Shown here: positions 26,090-35,264 of the stretch, one piece after another | Layout: each line of letters opens with the position of its first letter | Position numbering within the stretch: position 1 is the stretch's first letter | Assembly (NCBI RefSeq): GCF_014203545.1 | Contig: NZ_JACHJG010000015.1 | Location: forward strand, 62,001-126,000 | Direction of reading: 5' to 3' | Source of the DNA: Streptomyces netropsis | GTDB taxonomy: Bacteria; Actinomycetota; Actinomycetes; Streptomycetales; Streptomycetaceae | Length of the DNA: 64,000 nt | Program-made: the position numbers and the translations under genes | Notes under the pieces: generated by a model | What the model was told of the DNA's origin: nothing | What the model saw: the letters and a program-made list of their open reading frames with translations, nothing else | Databases searched by the model: none

Positions 26090-26893
26090 TCAGATGCCGA
26101 CGCCGTGCGCGCGCAGGTAGGCGACGGGGTCGATGTCGGAGCCGTAGTTGGCACCCGTACGGGCCTCGAAGTGCAGGTGCGGGCCGGTGACGTTGCCCGT
26201 GGCGCCCGAGAGGCCGATCTGCTGGCCCGCGGTGACCGTCTGGCCCGCGGAGACGCTGAGCGACGACAGGTGGCCGTACTGGGTGTAGGTGCCGTCGTTG
26301 TGCTTGATGACGACGTTGGTGCCGTACGCGCCACCGTCGCCGGCCTCGACGACGGTGCCGCCGGCGACGGACTGCACGACGGTGCCGGTCTCGGCGTGGA
26401 AGTCGACGCCGGTGTGGCTGCCGGAGGACCACAGGCCGCTGGAGGCCTTGTACGAGGTGGAGACGTAACTGCCGTCGATCGGGGAGACGTAGGCGTTGAG
26501 GCGCTTGCGCTCCTCGTCGCGGGCGGCGCGCTCCTTCTCGGCACGCTCGGCCTCGGCCTTGCGCTTGGCCTCGTCCGCGCGCTGCTTGGCGTCCGCGGCC
26601 TTCTGCTTCGCGTCGGCCTCCGCCTTCAGCCGCGCCTCGGCCTCATAGGCGGCGCTCTGCTGGGTGTCGGCCTGGGCGTCGATCCGGTCGGCGGTCTCGT
26701 CACCCATGACGACGGCCTGGGTGAGGCCGGTGTCCTGGACGCGCGGAGCGTCGTCGGTGGCGGCGATCGCCGGAGCGGCGAAGCCCGCGACCACACCGGT
26801 GGCGGTGAGCGTGGCGATGCCCGCCACGTTCGCGCTCACGCGGACGGCGCGGCTCGGACGACGATGCTTGCCAGTGGCACCTATGAACGCCAT
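26090..26893 (-). CDS. Secreted M23-family peptidoglycan peptidase
   Basis: 267 aa. Signal peptide with hydrophobic core GIATLTATGVVAGFAAPAIA (cleavage after about residue 44), a charged coiled coil (about 80-130: repeated AxAKxKA, KRKAEAERAEKERAARDEE) and a C-terminal LytM/M23 zinc endopeptidase domain. Zinc ligands: His and Asp in SGSHTGVDFHAETG, and the HxH of GPHLHFEAR. It would cut cross-bridges in the cell wall. A c-di-AMP riboswitch in the leader makes it a cell-wall remodelling gene of the osmotic/c-di-AMP regulon, as known for Streptomyces resuscitation and wall hydrolases. Confidence 0.93.
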   Translation of the reverse strand: MAFIGATGKHRRPSRAVRVSANVAGIATLTATGVVAGFAAPAIAATDDAPRVQDTGLTQAVVMGDETADRIDAQADTQQSAAYEAEARLKAEADAKQKAADAKQRADEAKRKAEAERAEKERAARDEERKRLNAYVSPIDGSYVSTSYKASSGLWSSGSHTGVDFHAETGTVVQSVAGGTVVEAGDGGAYGTNVVIKHNDGTYTQYGHLSSLSVSAGQTVTAGQQIGLSGATGNVTGPHLHFEARTGANYGSDIDPVAYLRAHGVGI

Positions 26894-26909
26894 GGGGGTG
26901 GCCAGTCCT

Positions 26910-27055
26910 TTCCTTCCTTCTCGCCTACCGGGTTAGCTGACGGGTTCGGAGCAGGAAGGTCTCCTACGGTTCCCTCCGGAAAGGGACCCGATTCACCCCA
27001 GGGACTGTGGGTCCCCGGCTCCCCTGGCTCGCGCCATTGGGGACTCGGCGATGAC
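26910..27055 (-). promoter_or_regulatory. c-di-AMP (ydaO/yuaA) riboswitch in the M23 peptidase leader
   Basis: On the minus strand the leader shows the ydaO hallmarks in order: CGCCGAGTCCCC, GAGCCGGGGACCCAC, TGGGGTGAATCGGG, GACCTTCCTGCTCCGAACCC, GTCAGCTAACCCGGTAGGCG and the closing GGAAGG. It ends about 17 bases before the start codon. This riboswitch senses c-di-AMP and in actinobacteria sits before wall-hydrolase genes; c-di-AMP binding normally turns expression off. Confidence 0.94.
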
Positions 27056-27195
27056 TGACCGGTGCCGCGGATGCGACTCACATCTGACGGTCAGCCGGAC
27101 TGACGCTAATCGGGGTGCGATTCGATCGACAAACAGAACGGAGGTTTTGTGTCGTACGCCACACGCCAGACATGCAACCTCTCCTTCAAATCGGA

Positions 27196-27243
27196 CATAA
27201 GGGAGGCACGCGAGCCTCGTTGGTCTCGCGTGCCTCCCTTATG
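27196..27243 (-). terminator. 19-bp-stem terminator of the M16 operon
   Basis: Perfect repeat 27196-27214 / 27225-27243 (CATAAGGGAGGCACGCGAG), loop 10 bases. It lies 95 bases after the stop of the second M16 gene and before the riboswitch leader of the M23 gene. Confidence 0.92.
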
Positions 27244-27337
27244 CGCTTATCGACGGACCAGTTGACCACGGCGAGCGGGTGCCGCCGGGTGCGACCGACT
27301 ACGACCGACTGCCACCGTCAAGGGCTCCGACGTGCCG

Positions 27338-28753
27338 TCAGCCCTGGACGACCGTCACCTGTCCGATGCCCAGCGCCTTGACCGGCTCCAGGATCTCCGC
27401 GGCGTCACCGACGAGGACCGTCACGAGGCGGTCGGCCGGGAACGCGCTCACGACGGCCGCGGTGGCCTCCACGGTGCCCGTCTCCGCGAGGCGCTCGTAC
27501 AGCCGCGCCTGGAAGTCGTCCGGGAGGTACTGCTCGACCTGGTCGGCGAGCGTGCCCGCGACAGCGGCAGCCGTCTCGTACTTGAGCGGGGCGACGCCCA
27601 CGAGGTTCTGCACGGCGACGTCGCGCTCGGCGTCGGTCAGCCCCTCGGCGGCCAGGGTGCGCAGCACGGTCCACAGGTCGGCCAGCGCCGGGCCGGTGGA
27701 CGCGGTGTCCACGGAGCCGCTGATGGCGAGCATCGCGGCGCCGGTGCCGTCGGGCGCCGAGCGGAGCACCTGGCCGAAGGAGCGCACGCCGTAGGTGTAG
27801 CCCTTCTCCTCGCGCAGGACGCGGTCCAGGCGGGAGGTGAGGGTGCCGCCGAGGCAGTACGTGCCGAGCACCTGGGCGGGCCAGACGCGGTCGTGCCGGT
27901 CGCCGCCGATCCGGCCGATGAGGAGCTGGGTCTGCACCGCGCCGGGGCGGTCGACGATCACGACGCGGCCGGCGTCGTCCGCGGTGATCGGCGGTACGGG
28001 CCGGGGCTCGGCGGAGGAGCCGGTCCACGCACCGAGGGTGTCGGCCAGCGCCTTGTCGAGGTCGACGTCGGTGAAGTCGCCGACGACCACGGCGGTCGCC
28101 GTGGCGGGGCGGACGTGCGCCTCGTAGAAGGCGCGGACGGCCGCGGCGTCGATGCGCTCGACGGTCTCCTCGGTGCCCTGGCGGGGGCGGGACATCCGCG
28201 ACTCGGCGGGGAAGAGCTCCTTGGAGAGCGCCATGGCGGCCCGGCGGGCGGGGTTGGCCAGCTCGTGCGGGATCTCGTCCAGCCGGTTGCGGACGAGGCG
28301 CTCGACCTCGCCGTCGGGGAACGCGGGGGCGCGCAGGGCGTCGGCGAGCAGGCCGAGAGCCTTGGGCAGCCGGGAGGCCGGGACCTCCAGGGAGACCCGG
28401 ACGCCGGGGTGGTCGGCGTGCGCGTCGAGGGTGGCCCCGCAGCGCTCCAGCTCGGCCGTGAACTCCTCGGCGGTGTGCTTGTCGGTGCCCTCGGACAGGG
28501 CGCGCGCCATGATCGTGGAGACGCCGTCGAGCCCCTGCGGCTCGGCGTCCAGGGGCGCCACGAGGTTGATCTCGACGGCGACGACCTGCTGGCCGGGTCG
28601 GTGGCAGCGCAGCAGGGTGAGGCCGTTGGGCAGCTCACCGCGCTCGGGGGCCGGGAAGGCCCACGGGGTGGCCTCGCCGGGCTGGGGCCGGGGGTGGAAC
28701 TCCATCGAAGGGCCTGCGGTCTGCGTGCTGCTCGCGGGTGCGGCGTCGCTCAC
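27338..28753 (-). CDS. M16-family peptidase-like protein, non-catalytic partner
   Basis: 471 aa with the two-domain M16 (insulinase/processing-peptidase) fold, starting with GTG that overlaps the stop of the upstream M16 gene (GTGA). The zinc motif HxxEH is absent: the equivalent segment reads EGTDKHTAEEFTAEL. It retains the second-domain motif REEKGYTYGVRSFG. This fits the inactive B subunit of heterodimeric M16 peptidases, which need both partners. Because the catalytic partner is cut by an amber codon, the activity of the pair is in doubt. Confidence 0.88.
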   Translation of the reverse strand: MSDAAPASSTQTAGPSMEFHPRPQPGEATPWAFPAPERGELPNGLTLLRCHRPGQQVVAVEINLVAPLDAEPQGLDGVSTIMARALSEGTDKHTAEEFTAELERCGATLDAHADHPGVRVSLEVPASRLPKALGLLADALRAPAFPDGEVERLVRNRLDEIPHELANPARRAAMALSKELFPAESRMSRPRQGTEETVERIDAAAVRAFYEAHVRPATATAVVVGDFTDVDLDKALADTLGAWTGSSAEPRPVPPITADDAGRVVIVDRPGAVQTQLLIGRIGGDRHDRVWPAQVLGTYCLGGTLTSRLDRVLREEKGYTYGVRSFGQVLRSAPDGTGAAMLAISGSVDTASTGPALADLWTVLRTLAAEGLTDAERDVAVQNLVGVAPLKYETAAAVAGTLADQVEQYLPDDFQARLYERLAETGTVEATAAVVSAFPADRLVTVLVGDAAEILEPVKALGIGQVTVVQG

Positions 28754-30105
28754 TGGGCCGTCTCGCTTTCCGTTGCGTTTCCTGCGTTCTCGTCGGCCTC
28801 GGGGGCGGTCGGCTCGTACACCAGCACGGCGCGGTTGTCGGGGCGCAGCCGGGCCGCGGCGACCTCCCGCACCTCCTCGGCGGTGATCTCCAGGACGCGG
28901 TTGACCGCGCTGAGGGCGAGCTGCGGGTCGCCGAACAGGACCGCGTAGCGGCACAGTTCGTCCGCGCGACCGCTGACCGTGGAGAGCCGGTCCAGCCACT
29001 CGCGCTCCAGCTGGGCCTGGGCGCGCTCCATCTCCTCCGGGGTCGGCCCCTCCGCGGCGAAGCGGGCCAGCTCCTCGTCGACGGCGGTCTCGATGGCCGG
29101 GACCTCGACGCCGCCGGACGTCTTGACGTCCAGCCAGCCGAGCGAGGGGGCGCCGGCGAGCCGCAGCAGGCCGAAGCCCGCGGCGACGGCGGTGCGGTCG
29201 TGGCGGACCAGGCGGTTGTGGAGCCGGGAGGACTCGCCGCCGCCGAGGACGGTGAGGGCGAGGTCGGCGGCGTCGGCCTCACGGGTGCCGTCGTGCGGCA
29301 GGCGGTAGGCGGCCATCAGGGCACGGGAGGGGACCTCCTCGCGCACGACCTCGCGCAGCTACTCGCCGATGACGTCGGGAAGGGCGCCGTCGCGCGGCGG
29401 CTGCTTGCCGTCGTGGGCGGGGATGGAGCCGAAGTACTTCTCGATCCAGGCGAGCGTCCGCTCGGGGTCGATGTCGCCGACGACCGACAGGACGGCGTTG
29501 CCCGGGGCGTAGTACGTGCGGAAGAAGGCGCGCGCGTCCTCCAGGGAGGCGGCGTCCAGGTCGGCCATCGAGCCGATCGGGGTGTGGTGGTACGGGTGGC
29601 CGTCGGGGTAGGCCATCGCCGTCAGCTTCTCGAACGCGGTGCCGTAGGGCACGTTGTCGTAGCGCTGGCGGCGCTCGTTCTTGACGACGTCGCGCTGGTT
29701 CTCCATCGACTCCTCGTCGAGGGCGGTCAGCAGCGACCCCATCCGGTCGGCCTCGAGCCACAGGGCCAGCTCCACCTGGTGGGCCGGCATGGTCTCGAAA
29801 TAATTGGTGCGCTCGAAGCTGGTGGTGCCGTTGAGCGAGCCGCCCGCACCCTGCACCAGCTCGAAGTGGCCGTTGCCCTTGACCTGCGCCGAGCCCTGGA
29901 ACATGAGGTGCTCGAAGAGGTGGGCGAGGCCGGTGCGGCCCTTGACTTCGTGGCGCGAGCCGACGTCGTACCAGAGGCAGACCGCGGCGACCGGGGTCTG
30001 ATGGTCCTCGGAGAGCACCACCCGCAGGCCGTTGGCCAGGCGGTGCTCGGTCGCTGTCAGGCCGCCGGTACCGGCCTGTTGCGTGGCCGTGTGACCCATG
30101 GGCAT
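28750..30105 (-). pseudogene. M16-family zinc peptidase interrupted by an in-frame TAG
   Basis: The first part (30105 to 29359, 248 aa) has the catalytic motif HLFEH in GRTGLAHLFEHLMFQGS and the downstream zinc Glu in ENQRDVVKNERRQ. It ends DVIGE-stop. The same frame goes on immediately as LREVVREEVPSRALMAAYR... for about 200 more residues to 28750, giving the usual M16 length of about 450 aa. The stop TAG (29361-29359) stands where a CAG (Gln) fits, a single C-to-T change. Start ATG at 30105 has GAAGGGA upstream. It could be a real nonsense mutation, a readthrough site (TAG-C context) or a sequencing error. The second part could also be re-initiated from a GTG (29346). Confidence 0.85.
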
Positions 30106-30337
30106 GTACGTCCCTTCGATCGCTGGAAAAATCCCGCGCCGTCCCGCGGCGTCCGCCGCGGCGACTAGCGTGATGAACAGTTCTGTCACTGTATGCAAGC
30201 GCGCTGACATCTGGCGAAGTTCCCGTCACGGTGCGCTCTTACGGACGGGTCGCGGTCGGCGTTGTCAGTGGCGCGGTCCACAATGGTCGGCGTCAGACCC
30301 CCCACCTCGGCAATCGATCGAAGGAGCCGCAGCCGCG

Positions 30338-32800
30338 ATGGCCCGCCGCAGCACGAAGACCCCGCCGCCGGACGACTTCGAGGAGCGCATCCTCGACATC
30401 GACGTCGTCGACGAGATGCAGGGCTCCTTCCTCGAGTACGCCTACTCGGTCATCTACTCGCGCGCTCTGCCCGATGCCCGGGACGGGCTCAAGCCCGTCC
30501 AGCGCCGCATCCTGTTCCAGATGAACGACATGGGGCTGCGCCCCGAGCGTTCGTACGTGAAGTGCGCCCGCGTCGTCGGCGAGGTGATGGGCAAGCTCCA
30601 CCCGCACGGCGACGCGTCCATCTACGACGCCCTCGTGCGCATGGCACAGCCGTTCTCCATGCGGGTGCCGCTGGTCGACGGGCACGGCAACTTCGGTTCG
30701 CTGGGCAACGACGACCCGCCCGCCGCGATGCGGTACACCGAGGCCCGCATGGCCGCGGCGACGTCACTGATGACGGAGTCGATCGACGAGGACACCGTCG
30801 ACTTCACGCCGAATTACGACGGCAGCGAGCAGGAGCCGGTGGCCCTCCCGGCCGCCTATCCGAACCTGCTGGTCAACGGCGCGACCGGGATCGCGGTCGG
30901 CATGGCGACGAACATGCCGCCGCACAATCTGGGCGAGGTCGTCGCCGCCGCCCGGCACCTGATCAAGCACCCGGGCGCCGACCTCGACACCCTGATGCGG
31001 TTCGTCCCGGGTCCGGACCTGCCCACGGGCGGCCGGATCGTCGGGCTGAGCGGCATCCGGGACGCCTACGAGACCGGCCGCGGCACCTTCAAGATCCGTG
31101 CGACCGTCGCCGTGGAGAACGTGACGGCCCGCCGCAAGGGCATCGTCGTGACCGAACTCCCCTTCACGGTGGGTCCGGAAAAGGTGATCGCCAAGATCAA
31201 GGACCTGGTCGGCTCGAAGAAGCTCCAGGGCATCGCCGACGTCAAGGACCTCACCGACCGTTCCCACGGTCTGCGCCTGGTCATCGAGGTGAAGAACGGC
31301 TTCAACCCGGAGGCCGTGCTCGAGCAGCTCTACAAGCTGACGCCGATGGAGGAGTCCTTCGGCATCAACAACGTCGCGCTGGTGGACGGCCAGCCGTTGA
31401 CGCTGGGCCTCAAGGAGCTGCTGGAGGTCTATGTCGACCACCGCTTCGAGGTCGTGCGCCGTCGCAGCGAGTTCCGTCGTGGCAAGCGGCAGGACCGGCT
31501 GCACCTCGTCGAGGGCCTGCTGGTGGCCCTCATCGACATCGACGAGGTCATCCGAATCATTCGATCGAGTGAGAACGCGGCGCAGGCCAAGGAGTCACTC
31601 GTCGCGCGCTTCTCGCTCTCCGAGGTGCAGACGCAGTACATCCTCGACACCCCGCTGCGCCGCCTGACGAAATTCGACCGCGTGGAGCTGGAGTCGGAGC
31701 GCGACCGGCTCACCGGCGAGATCGAGGAGCTGACCCGGATCCTGGAGTCCGACGCCGAGCTGCGCAAGCTCGTCTCGGGCGAACTGGCGGACGTGGCGAA
31801 GAAGTTCGGCACCGACCGTCGCACGGTACTGCTGCAGTCGGCGGGCTCGCCGGTATCCGCCGTGCCGCTGGAGGTCGCGGACGACCCGTGCCGGGTGCTG
31901 CTGTCCTCCACCGGGCTGCTGGCCCGTACGGCCAGCGCCGAGCCGTTCGCGCACGAAAGCGACCACGGCGAGGTCAAGCGCGTCAAGCACGACGTGATCG
32001 TCTCGGCGGTCCCGGCGACCGCGCGGGCGGACGTGGGGGCGGTCACCTCGGCCGGCCGGCTGCTGCGGCTGCCGGTGATCGACCTGCCGCAGCTCCCGGA
32101 GACGGCGTCGGCGCCGAATCTGTCGGGCGGCGCGCCGGTCTCGGAGTTCCTGTCGCTGGAGGACGGCGAACGGATCGTCTGCCTCACCACCTTGGACGAG
32201 TCCTCACCGGGGCTCGCGATCGGCACGGAGCAGGGCGTCGTCAAGCGCGTGGTCCCGGACTATCCGGCCAACAAGGACGAGCTGGAGGTCATCGGCCTCA
32301 AGGACGGCGACCGCGTCGTCGGCGCGGTGGAGCTGCGGACGGGCGAGGAGGACCTGGTCTTCGTCACGGACGACGCCCAGCTGCTGCGCTATCCGGCCGG
32401 GCAGGTACGGCCCCAGGGGCGGCCCGCGGGCGGCATGGCGGGGATCAAGCTGGCCGACGGGGCGAAGGTGATCTCCTTCACAGCCATCGACCCGGCGGGC
32501 GACGCCGTGGTGTTCACCGTGGCGGGCGCGCGCGGCACACTGCTCGGCGCCTCGGAGACGACGGCGAAGCTGACGCCGTTCGACCAGTACCCCCGCAAGG
32601 GGCGGGCCACGGGCGGTGTGCGCTGCCAGCGGTTCCTCAAGGGCGAGGACTGCCTGGTGCTGGCCTGGGCGGGCGCGTCGCCGGCCCGCGCCGCGAACGC
32701 GGCCGGAACCCCCGTCGAGCTGCCGGACCTCGACCCGCGCCGCGACGGCTCCGGCGTGCCGCTGGCGAAGCCGGTGGCCGTCGTGGCGGGGCCGGTGTAG
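30338..32800 (+). CDS. parC: DNA topoisomerase IV subunit A
   Basis: DNA-breaking subunit of the decatenating type II topoisomerase, 820 aa. The N-terminal winged-helix/tower domain starts VVDEMQGSFLEYAYSVIYSR; the active-site tyrosine is in AAMRYTEARMA (about residue 133), with KLHPHGDASIYDALVRMAQPF before it (the quinolone region). A coiled-coil region follows around residues 390-490. The C-terminal domain (about 510-800) is a GyrA-like beta-pinwheel with repeats but no clear GyrA box, which favours ParC. The matching ParE is encoded at 43084. ATG at 30338 with AAGGAG upstream. Confidence 0.92.
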   Translation: MARRSTKTPPPDDFEERILDIDVVDEMQGSFLEYAYSVIYSRALPDARDGLKPVQRRILFQMNDMGLRPERSYVKCARVVGEVMGKLHPHGDASIYDALVRMAQPFSMRVPLVDGHGNFGSLGNDDPPAAMRYTEARMAAATSLMTESIDEDTVDFTPNYDGSEQEPVALPAAYPNLLVNGATGIAVGMATNMPPHNLGEVVAAARHLIKHPGADLDTLMRFVPGPDLPTGGRIVGLSGIRDAYETGRGTFKIRATVAVENVTARRKGIVVTELPFTVGPEKVIAKIKDLVGSKKLQGIADVKDLTDRSHGLRLVIEVKNGFNPEAVLEQLYKLTPMEESFGINNVALVDGQPLTLGLKELLEVYVDHRFEVVRRRSEFRRGKRQDRLHLVEGLLVALIDIDEVIRIIRSSENAAQAKESLVARFSLSEVQTQYILDTPLRRLTKFDRVELESERDRLTGEIEELTRILESDAELRKLVSGELADVAKKFGTDRRTVLLQSAGSPVSAVPLEVADDPCRVLLSSTGLLARTASAEPFAHESDHGEVKRVKHDVIVSAVPATARADVGAVTSAGRLLRLPVIDLPQLPETASAPNLSGGAPVSEFLSLEDGERIVCLTTLDESSPGLAIGTEQGVVKRVVPDYPANKDELEVIGLKDGDRVVGAVELRTGEEDLVFVTDDAQLLRYPAGQVRPQGRPAGGMAGIKLADGAKVISFTAIDPAGDAVVFTVAGARGTLLGASETTAKLTPFDQYPRKGRATGGVRCQRFLKGEDCLVLAWAGASPARAANAAGTPVELPDLDPRRDGSGVPLAKPVAVVAGPV

Positions 32801-32807
32801 CCGCCGG

Positions 32808-34019
32808 TCAGCCCTGCGCGTACCGCAGGACGCCCCACATGCCGTGTTCGTCGGCGGTGGCGGCGTCCTGCGGATCGGTCTCCCGGCAGGTCGCGAGCTC
32901 GCACCGCAGCGCCTCGGCGTCGATGCCCGAGCCGATCAGCACCAGCTGGGTGAGGCGCTGCGCGCCGCGCGCCCAGGGCGCCGGGTAGAAGCGCAGGAAG
33001 CGGCCGACGGCGTGCACCGCGTACCGGTTGCGCGGGTCGGCCGCCCCGAAGTGGACGTAGCCCTTGATCCGGTAGAGCCCGTCGGGCCTGTTGTCGAGGA
33101 ACGCCATGAGCCGGCGCGGGTTCATGGGTTCCTCGGCGGTGAAGGAGGCACTCTCGTACGCGGCGTGCAGATGCGCCGCGTGGGTGTGACGGCCCTGGCA
33201 GTCGTGCGCGTGGCAGTCGTGCGCGTCGTCTTCGCCGCCGGTGTCGTCGTCGCTGTCGGCGTACAGGTCCTCGAAGGAGAGCTGGCCGATCGTCTCGGTC
33301 CTGGGCTTGCGGTCGAAGAACAGCTCCGGGTCGACCCGGCCGTGCGAGGCGGGGATCACGGCCGTGCCGTCGCAGAGGCCGCCGAGCGTCTTGCGCACCC
33401 GGCCGAGCTCCGCCTCGGCCACCCGGTCGGCCTTGTTCAGCACGACGAGGTCGGCGAGGGCGAGGTGCCGGTCGATCTCGGGGTGCCGGTCCCTGGTGGC
33501 GTCGAATTCCGCCGCGTCGACGACCTCGACCAGTCCGCCGTACACGATGTGCGGGTTCTCGCTGGCGAGGATCATCCGGACCAGTTCCTGCGGCTCGGCC
33601 AGCCCGCTCGCCTCGATGACGATGACGTCCAGCCGGGCCGAGGGCCGGGTGAGCTTCTCCAGGAAGACGTCCAGCTCGCTCGCGTCGACCGCGCAGCACA
33701 GGCAGCCGTTGCCGAGCGAGACGGTGGAGTCGACCTGCCCGGCGATCGCCATGGCGTCGATCTCGATGGAGCCGAAGTCGTTGACGATCGCGCCGATCCG
33801 GGTGCCGCCGCTGTGCCGCAGCAGATGGTTGAGCAGGGTGGTCTTCCCGGAGCCCAGGAAGCCCGCGAGGACGACGACCGGGATCTGGGGACCTGCGGGC
33901 CGAGCGGGGCCACCGGCTGCGAGGGCCCCGATCGGGTGATCCATGTCGGCGGCGTCGGCCGCGTTCTCGTCGTTGTCCGGGTCGTTCGCCGTGCTGTCCG
34001 TACTGGCCGTGCTGTTCAA
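32808..34019 (-). CDS. CobW/YjiA-type metal-chaperone GTPase
   Basis: COG0523 GTPase, about 403 aa from a TTG at 34019 (GGAGG 10 bases upstream); ATG at 33944 is the fallback start. P-loop GFLGSGKTTLL, the metal-binding CxCC in GCLCCAV, the base-specificity motif NKAD, a His/Cys-rich loop (HDCHAHDCQGRHTH) and the C-terminal CobW_C domain (YRIKGYVHFG). Such proteins deliver Zn2+ or Co2+ to client enzymes. The strongly His/Cys-rich loop favours zinc. The N-terminal 25-30 residues are Asp/Ser/Thr-rich. It is separated by only 7 bases from the convergent parC stop and is divergent from the iron-box gene. Confidence 0.88.
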   Translation of the reverse strand: MNSTASTDSTANDPDNDENAADAADMDHPIGALAAGGPARPAGPQIPVVVLAGFLGSGKTTLLNHLLRHSGGTRIGAIVNDFGSIEIDAMAIAGQVDSTVSLGNGCLCCAVDASELDVFLEKLTRPSARLDVIVIEASGLAEPQELVRMILASENPHIVYGGLVEVVDAAEFDATRDRHPEIDRHLALADLVVLNKADRVAEAELGRVRKTLGGLCDGTAVIPASHGRVDPELFFDRKPRTETIGQLSFEDLYADSDDDTGGEDDAHDCHAHDCQGRHTHAAHLHAAYESASFTAEEPMNPRRLMAFLDNRPDGLYRIKGYVHFGAADPRNRYAVHAVGRFLRFYPAPWARGAQRLTQLVLIGSGIDAEALRCELATCRETDPQDAATADEHGMWGVLRYAQG

Positions 34020-34267
34020 GGGGGTGGCGCCTCCATCACGCGTAGGGAGCGGCGGTGTCCGGCTTCCGCGCCGGGCGACTGGTCCGTACGCGGTCCGGGC
34101 ACCGTCCACCCGCCCCAGGATATGAGCGTGCCGGCGGGTCCGGCCCGCAGCCCGTCCCCCGCCGGTCCCGACAGCCCCCACGGCCCGTTCCGGCCCGTGC
34201 GCACCGGGCCGTCCCGGTGGTCGTATCGCGTCAACATGACCGGGCCACCGCGCAACCCCGCTCCGGG

Positions 34268-34286
34268 TCAGGTTAGGCTTACCTTC
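34268..34286 (+). promoter_or_regulatory. Iron box (DmdR1/IdeR-type operator) abutting a start codon
   Basis: TCAGGTTAGGCTTACCTTC matches 15 of 19 positions of the actinobacterial iron-box consensus TTAGGTTAGGCTCACCTAA. It ends directly before the GTG of the sucrase/ferredoxin-like gene. The TAGGCT inside it (34275-34280) also looks like a -10 element, only 6 bases before GTG, so the mRNA may be leaderless with the repressor covering the promoter. Confidence 0.8.
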
Positions 34287-35264
34287 GTGAGCACGTGCGC
34301 TACCGCATCCCGACTCCTGACCGAGCCGCTGGCCGGCACCGCCGCCACCGCGCCGACGTGGCTGCTGCTCGAGCAGCCCGGCCCGTGGGGCTCGGACGCC
34401 CTCACCGCCAGCCACCTCGACCCCGTCGTCGGCCGGGCGCTCGACGCCGCCGCCGAGGGCACCGGGGTGCGGATCGCGCTGATCCGCCGCCCCGGGCGGC
34501 ACGCCGACTGCCACGAACCGGCCACCCAGCGGGTCTTCGTCGCCCACACCGCGCCGGGCCGCTCCTGGATCCGTACGACCTCCGTCGCCGACCCCGGCCT
34601 GCTGACGGACCTGGACTTCGCCGCCCTCGGCGCGGGCGAGCACGGCGGGCTGTGGGAGCCCTACGCCGGGGACCCCCTCGCGCTCGTGTGCACCAACGGC
34701 AAGCGCGACCGCTGCTGCGCCCTGCTCGGCCGCCCCCTCGCCGCCGAGCTGACCGCGTCGGGCGGCCTGGAGGTCTGGGAGGTCACCCACATCGGCGGGC
34801 ACCGGTTCGCGCCGACCCTCTTCGTCCTGCCGTACGGCTACGCGTACGGGCGGGCCACCGCGCACGGCGTCAAGAACGCCCTCGAGGCGGCGCGGGACGG
34901 CCGCATCGCGATCGAGGACTGCCGGGGCCGCTCGGCCTGGGAGCGCCCCGCCCAGGCCGCCGACCTGGCGGTCCGGGGCCTGACCGGCGAGGAGGGCGCG
35001 GACGCGCTGGACGTGGTGCGCACCGAGGGCGCGGCGCCGCTGTGGTTCGTGACCGTCGGCCACACAGACGGCCGCGCCTGGCGGGTCACCGTCGAACAGG
35101 GCGCCGCCGAGCCGCCGCGGCCGGAGAGCTGCGGCAGGGCGCTCGGCAGCCCGGCCCGGATGGACGTGCTGTCGATCGACCGGCTGTCCTCGTCCGACGC
35201 CGCACTGTCCCCCGCGGCCCGTACGGGCTCGCCGCCGGCGCTGTCCCTCAGCCGGCCTTCTTGA
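34287..35264 (+). CDS. Sucrase/ferredoxin-like family protein, iron-regulated
   Basis: 325 aa, thioredoxin-fold [2Fe-2S]-type family (Suc_Fer-like). Key segments: TWLLLEQPGPWG near the N-terminus, the Cys-rich motif CTNGKRDRCCALLGRPLA (about residue 140), WEVTHIGGHRFAPTLFVLPYG, and TVEQGAAEPPRPESCGRA at the C-terminus. Several of these Cys and His are candidate cluster ligands. Physiological role unproven; iron-box control suggests a job in iron assimilation, such as reduction of ferric-siderophore. No ribosome site precedes GTG, consistent with a leaderless message. The 3' end overlaps the convergent ABC binding protein by 17 bp. Confidence 0.85.
   Translation: MSTCATASRLLTEPLAGTAATAPTWLLLEQPGPWGSDALTASHLDPVVGRALDAAAEGTGVRIALIRRPGRHADCHEPATQRVFVAHTAPGRSWIRTTSVADPGLLTDLDFAALGAGEHGGLWEPYAGDPLALVCTNGKRDRCCALLGRPLAAELTASGGLEVWEVTHIGGHRFAPTLFVLPYGYAYGRATAHGVKNALEAARDGRIAIEDCRGRSAWERPAQAADLAVRGLTGEEGADALDVVRTEGAAPLWFVTVGHTDGRAWRVTVEQGAAEPPRPESCGRALGSPARMDVLSIDRLSSSDAALSPAARTGSPPALSLSRPS

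Noticed and set aside
33181..33240. Cys/His-rich stretch in the CobW gene as a separate zinc-finger peptide
   Set aside because: It is in frame within the GTPase and is the usual metal-binding loop of the family.
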